DNA from: Zygnema cylindricum
Lineage: Eukaryota; Streptophyta; Zygnematophyceae; Zygnematales; Zygnemataceae
Assembly: GCA_037447655.1 (NCBI GenBank)
Contig: JBBHKE010002548.1
Location: forward strand, 1 to 28,644
Reading direction: 5' to 3'
DNA: 28,644 nucleotides
The stretch's first letter is position 1, and each line of letters opens with the position of its first letter. Under the pieces are notes generated by a model. The model was not told the origin of the DNA. It was given only the letters and a program-made list of their open reading frames with translations, and made no database searches. Both the position numbers and the translations under genes were made by a program. Below, piece after piece: positions 28,351 through 28,644 of this stretch.

Positions 28351-28644
28351 AGAGAAAAAATCGGCTTCTTGAGTGGTATCTATTCAATTGTTGAGGATAT
28401 TTTTTTAATTTGAAAAAAAAAAAACTTTCTGCACACATGACGTGACAAGGAAGAAACAAAAAAATGTCAAAAAAATGCTATTTTTCAAGGTTTCTCACTT
28501 TCTCTTCTCTCGTCACCTCTCTCCTCCCACTCAACCTTTTCAATTTGTCTTTTCCCCCTGTGCTACTCTCTCTCCTTTCCTTCATTCCCATCCTCTTCTC
28601 CCCTCCCCTATTATCTCTCCCCCTCCCCCTCCCCCTCCCCCTCC
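28351..28644. other. Upstream AT- then CT-rich sequence, ending in a CTCCCC repeat
   Basis: No gene. A CCCCTC/CTCCCC repeat begins at about 28617 and runs off the window, so another purine/pyrimidine microsatellite probably continues beyond. Confidence 0.6.

Overview
This is a eukaryotic nuclear window, AT-rich and with spliced genes. It most likely comes from the green/streptophyte lineage (a streptophyte alga or an early land plant). The main reasons are a plant-type GT61 glycosyltransferase with a type II Golgi anchor, an ARP2/3 subunit whose reconstructed length (174 aa) equals the plant form, GT-AG introns with pyrimidine-rich acceptors, and a DUF659-type hAT transposase. The species cannot be named from sequence alone.

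Layout. 1-4288 holds no recognisable intact gene: a degenerate pentamer repeat, then decayed non-coding sequence. 4289-5269 (+) is an intronless SCP/FCP1-like HAD phosphatase. 6345-14616 is a block of mobile DNA: a TA-flanked MITE (6345-6564), a 965-bp hAT-type MITE (6692-7656), an intact hAT transposase gene (9652-11646, minus) inside a footprint of at least 8291-12327, a second TA-flanked element (12951-13746), and a second hAT-type MITE (13911-14616) carrying a large inverted-repeat arm. 15562-16931 (minus) is ARPC3, rebuilt here from three exons whose phases join perfectly; the initiator Met lies on an unresolved upstream exon. 17810-22370 (+) is a five-exon GT61 glycosyltransferase (823 aa), divergent from ARPC3 across roughly 0.9 kb. 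24333-28043 (minus) is a three-exon C2-domain protein whose second intron contains about 970 bp of an almost pure GAGAGG hexamer repeat. From 28024 to the end there is purine/pyrimidine-rich low-complexity DNA.

The four host genes do not form a pathway. They are ordinary single-gene neighbours: a phosphatase, an actin-nucleation subunit, a Golgi glycosyltransferase and a putative membrane or protein-binding C2 protein. I found no convincing novel multi-gene system. The points most worth a second look are structural: a tandemly copied splice-acceptor region in GT61 intron 2; an 81-residue duplication in the GT61 stem; two competing reading frames at the 5' end of the C2 gene, decided by an AGAG acceptor; a hairpin-rich 34-bp tandem array beside the hAT transposase; and a small family of TA-flanked MITEs, one sitting in a host intron.
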